In this document: piece after piece, positions 63,014 through 64,000 of the stretch | Layout: the number at the start of each line of letters is the position of its first letter | Position numbering within the stretch: the first letter of the stretch is position 1 | NCBI GenBank assembly: GCA_964426945.1 | Contig: CAYRSS010000001.1 | Span: 146,834-210,833 of the forward strand | Length of the DNA: 64,000 nucleotides | Reading direction: 5' to 3' | From: CAYRSS01 sp964426945 | GTDB lineage: Bacteria > Planctomycetota > Phycisphaerae > UBA1845 | The notes under the pieces: generated by a model | What the model saw: the letters and a program-made list of their open reading frames with translations, nothing else | Told to the model about the DNA's origin: nothing | Databases searched by the model: none | Translations under genes and position numbers: made by a program

Positions 63014-64000
63014 ATGCGGGGGAACGCATTTCTCGAACTGATCTTCGTGCTCTGCGCGGCCCTGCTGGCCGTTGCGCCGACGCCGGCCCGCGCCGTCGAC
63101 TGTAACGCGAACGGCGTGGAGGACGATGTCGAGATCGCCGACGAGCCAGCCCTCGACTGCAACGAGAACACCATCCCGGACGTGTGCGAAATCGACGTCA
63201 ACACGCCCGGCGGGGACTACTTCTGCACGACACCGCCCTGCGCCACCGACTGCGACCAGGACGGCGTGCCGGATGAGTGCGAGATCTTCGCCGGGAGCGT
63301 GACGGAGCCGCCGGGCACGTACTACTGCCAGGTGCCGCAGTTCTGCGATCCGGACTGCAATGCGAACGGTGTGCCGGATGTGTGCGAGCCGGACTGCAAC
63401 TGCAATGCGGTACTCGATGCGGACGAAATCGCGGCCAGCCCATTTCTAGATTGCGATCAGAACGGGCTGCTCGATTCCTGCGAGATCAATAACGACCGGC
63501 GAGGGGTGGACTGCGACGGCAGCGGCACGCTGGACGTCTGCGAGGTGCCGCCCTCCGCCGCGGATGACTGCGGCGACGCTCCGTACGTCTGCGTCACCGG
63601 GTTGAGGTACTACGGCTTCGCGCCTTCGGAGTCGCTGACCCGCGACGGTTCGGCGTCGTGCGATCCGGTGCCCAACACGAACGTCCGCGACGCCTGGTAT
63701 GCCTACCGACCGACCACGAACGGGCAACTGACGCTGCTGGCCTGCGTGCCTGACGGTGTGGGGGCCAGCATCTCGGTGCACCAGGGGTGCTCGACGACGG
63801 GGGCTACGCAAGTTCCGGGCGCGTGCACGTCCACGCCGGTCGGTCAATCGACCTGCTTCGGCAGCCTCAGCGACCAGTACGAGCTGGTGAACGTTCCGGT
63901 CGTCGGCGGAGTGGACTACCTGATCCGCTTGGCCACGGACTGCCTCGACTGCTCGCGGCAGGTGTTCCAGATCCGACTTGTTGCCGGCCCCGAGTGCGCC
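63014..64000 (+). CDS. Secreted DCNxNG-repeat protein, 3' end outside window
   Basis: At least 329 residues, still open at the window edge. ATG 63014 has GAGAGG seven bases upstream. Signal peptide at 1-27 (LIFVLCAALLAVAPTPARA). Residues ~29-180 contain repeats such as DCNANGVEDDVEIADE, DCDQDGVPDECEIF and DCNANGVPDVCEPDCNCN. From ~185 comes a non-repeat domain (YYGFAPSESLTRDGSASC, RDAWYAYRPTTNGQLTLLAC) of the beta-sandwich type often seen in planctomycete surface proteins. It is divergent from the larger repeat protein and clearly related to it. Confidence 0.85.
   Translation, partial: MRGNAFLELIFVLCAALLAVAPTPARAVDCNANGVEDDVEIADEPALDCNENTIPDVCEIDVNTPGGDYFCTTPPCATDCDQDGVPDECEIFAGSVTEPPGTYYCQVPQFCDPDCNANGVPDVCEPDCNCNAVLDADEIAASPFLDCDQNGLLDSCEINNDRRGVDCDGSGTLDVCEVPPSAADDCGDAPYVCVTGLRYYGFAPSESLTRDGSASCDPVPNTNVRDAWYAYRPTTNGQLTLLACVPDGVGASISVHQGCSTTGATQVPGACTSTPVGQSTCFGSLSDQYELVNVPVVGGVDYLIRLATDCLDCSRQVFQIRLVAGPECA

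Overview
The window is high-GC DNA, densely packed with short gaps and many 4-base start/stop overlaps. It most likely comes from a planctomycete of the Phycisphaerae type. Pointers are secreted proteins built from DCNxNGxPDxCD repeats with dockerin-like tails, a mitochondrial-type (spdEFG1-like) elongation factor G, an ABC-2 permease fused to a CPBP protease, and ExbB/ExbD genes grouped with VWA and TPR-like proteins. This assignment is inferred from gene content; no rRNA is present. No CRISPR array, insertion sequence, phage or integrase was seen.

Layout. 1-5.8 kb: tRNA-modification gene mnmG, then a signalling group (N-terminal HTH plus receiver regulator, HDOD/HD histidine kinase, degenerate receiver lacking the phospho-aspartate). 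5.9-14.6 kb: two ABC-2 export modules on the minus strand with purU and a small membrane-anchored protein between them. 14.7-19.3 kb: fumarase fumC converging on a large secreted sugar-dehydrogenase-like protein. 19.5-26.1 kb: a six-gene minus-strand operon of VWA protein, TPR-like protein, ExbB, two ExbDs and a large helical-repeat protein. The VWA protein has a TonB-like S-x3-H membrane anchor, so this looks like a proton-driven envelope machine with a VWA effector; it is the best candidate here for an undescribed system. 26.4-34.9 kb: YgiQ radical SAM protein, AbgT transporter, small membrane proteins and a TPR lipoprotein. 34.9-40.8 kb: DUF3052, MazG and several lipoproteins, then fusA. 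41.0-45.6 kb: a DegP-like protease, a GT-C-like membrane protein coupled to a UbiA-family prenyltransferase, and tRNA-Ser(GCT). 45.7-50.3 kb: a 1193-residue exported three-enzyme fusion and a Ca/Na antiporter. 50.4-54.3 kb: a Tat-exported molybdenum hydroxylase in which the iron-sulfur and molybdenum subunits are fused. 54.6-58.6 kb: DUF454 protein, a secreted protein ending in an LPVTG-type tail, and a pseudo-nucleotidyltransferase/TPM/LemA operon. 58.6-64 kb: two divergent genes for Cys/Asp-rich calcium-binding-type repeat proteins, the second cut by the window end.

Genes are mostly housekeeping plus cell-envelope functions. Start codons were moved downstream from the longest reading frame wherever a ribosome binding site, signal peptide or family alignment supported it.
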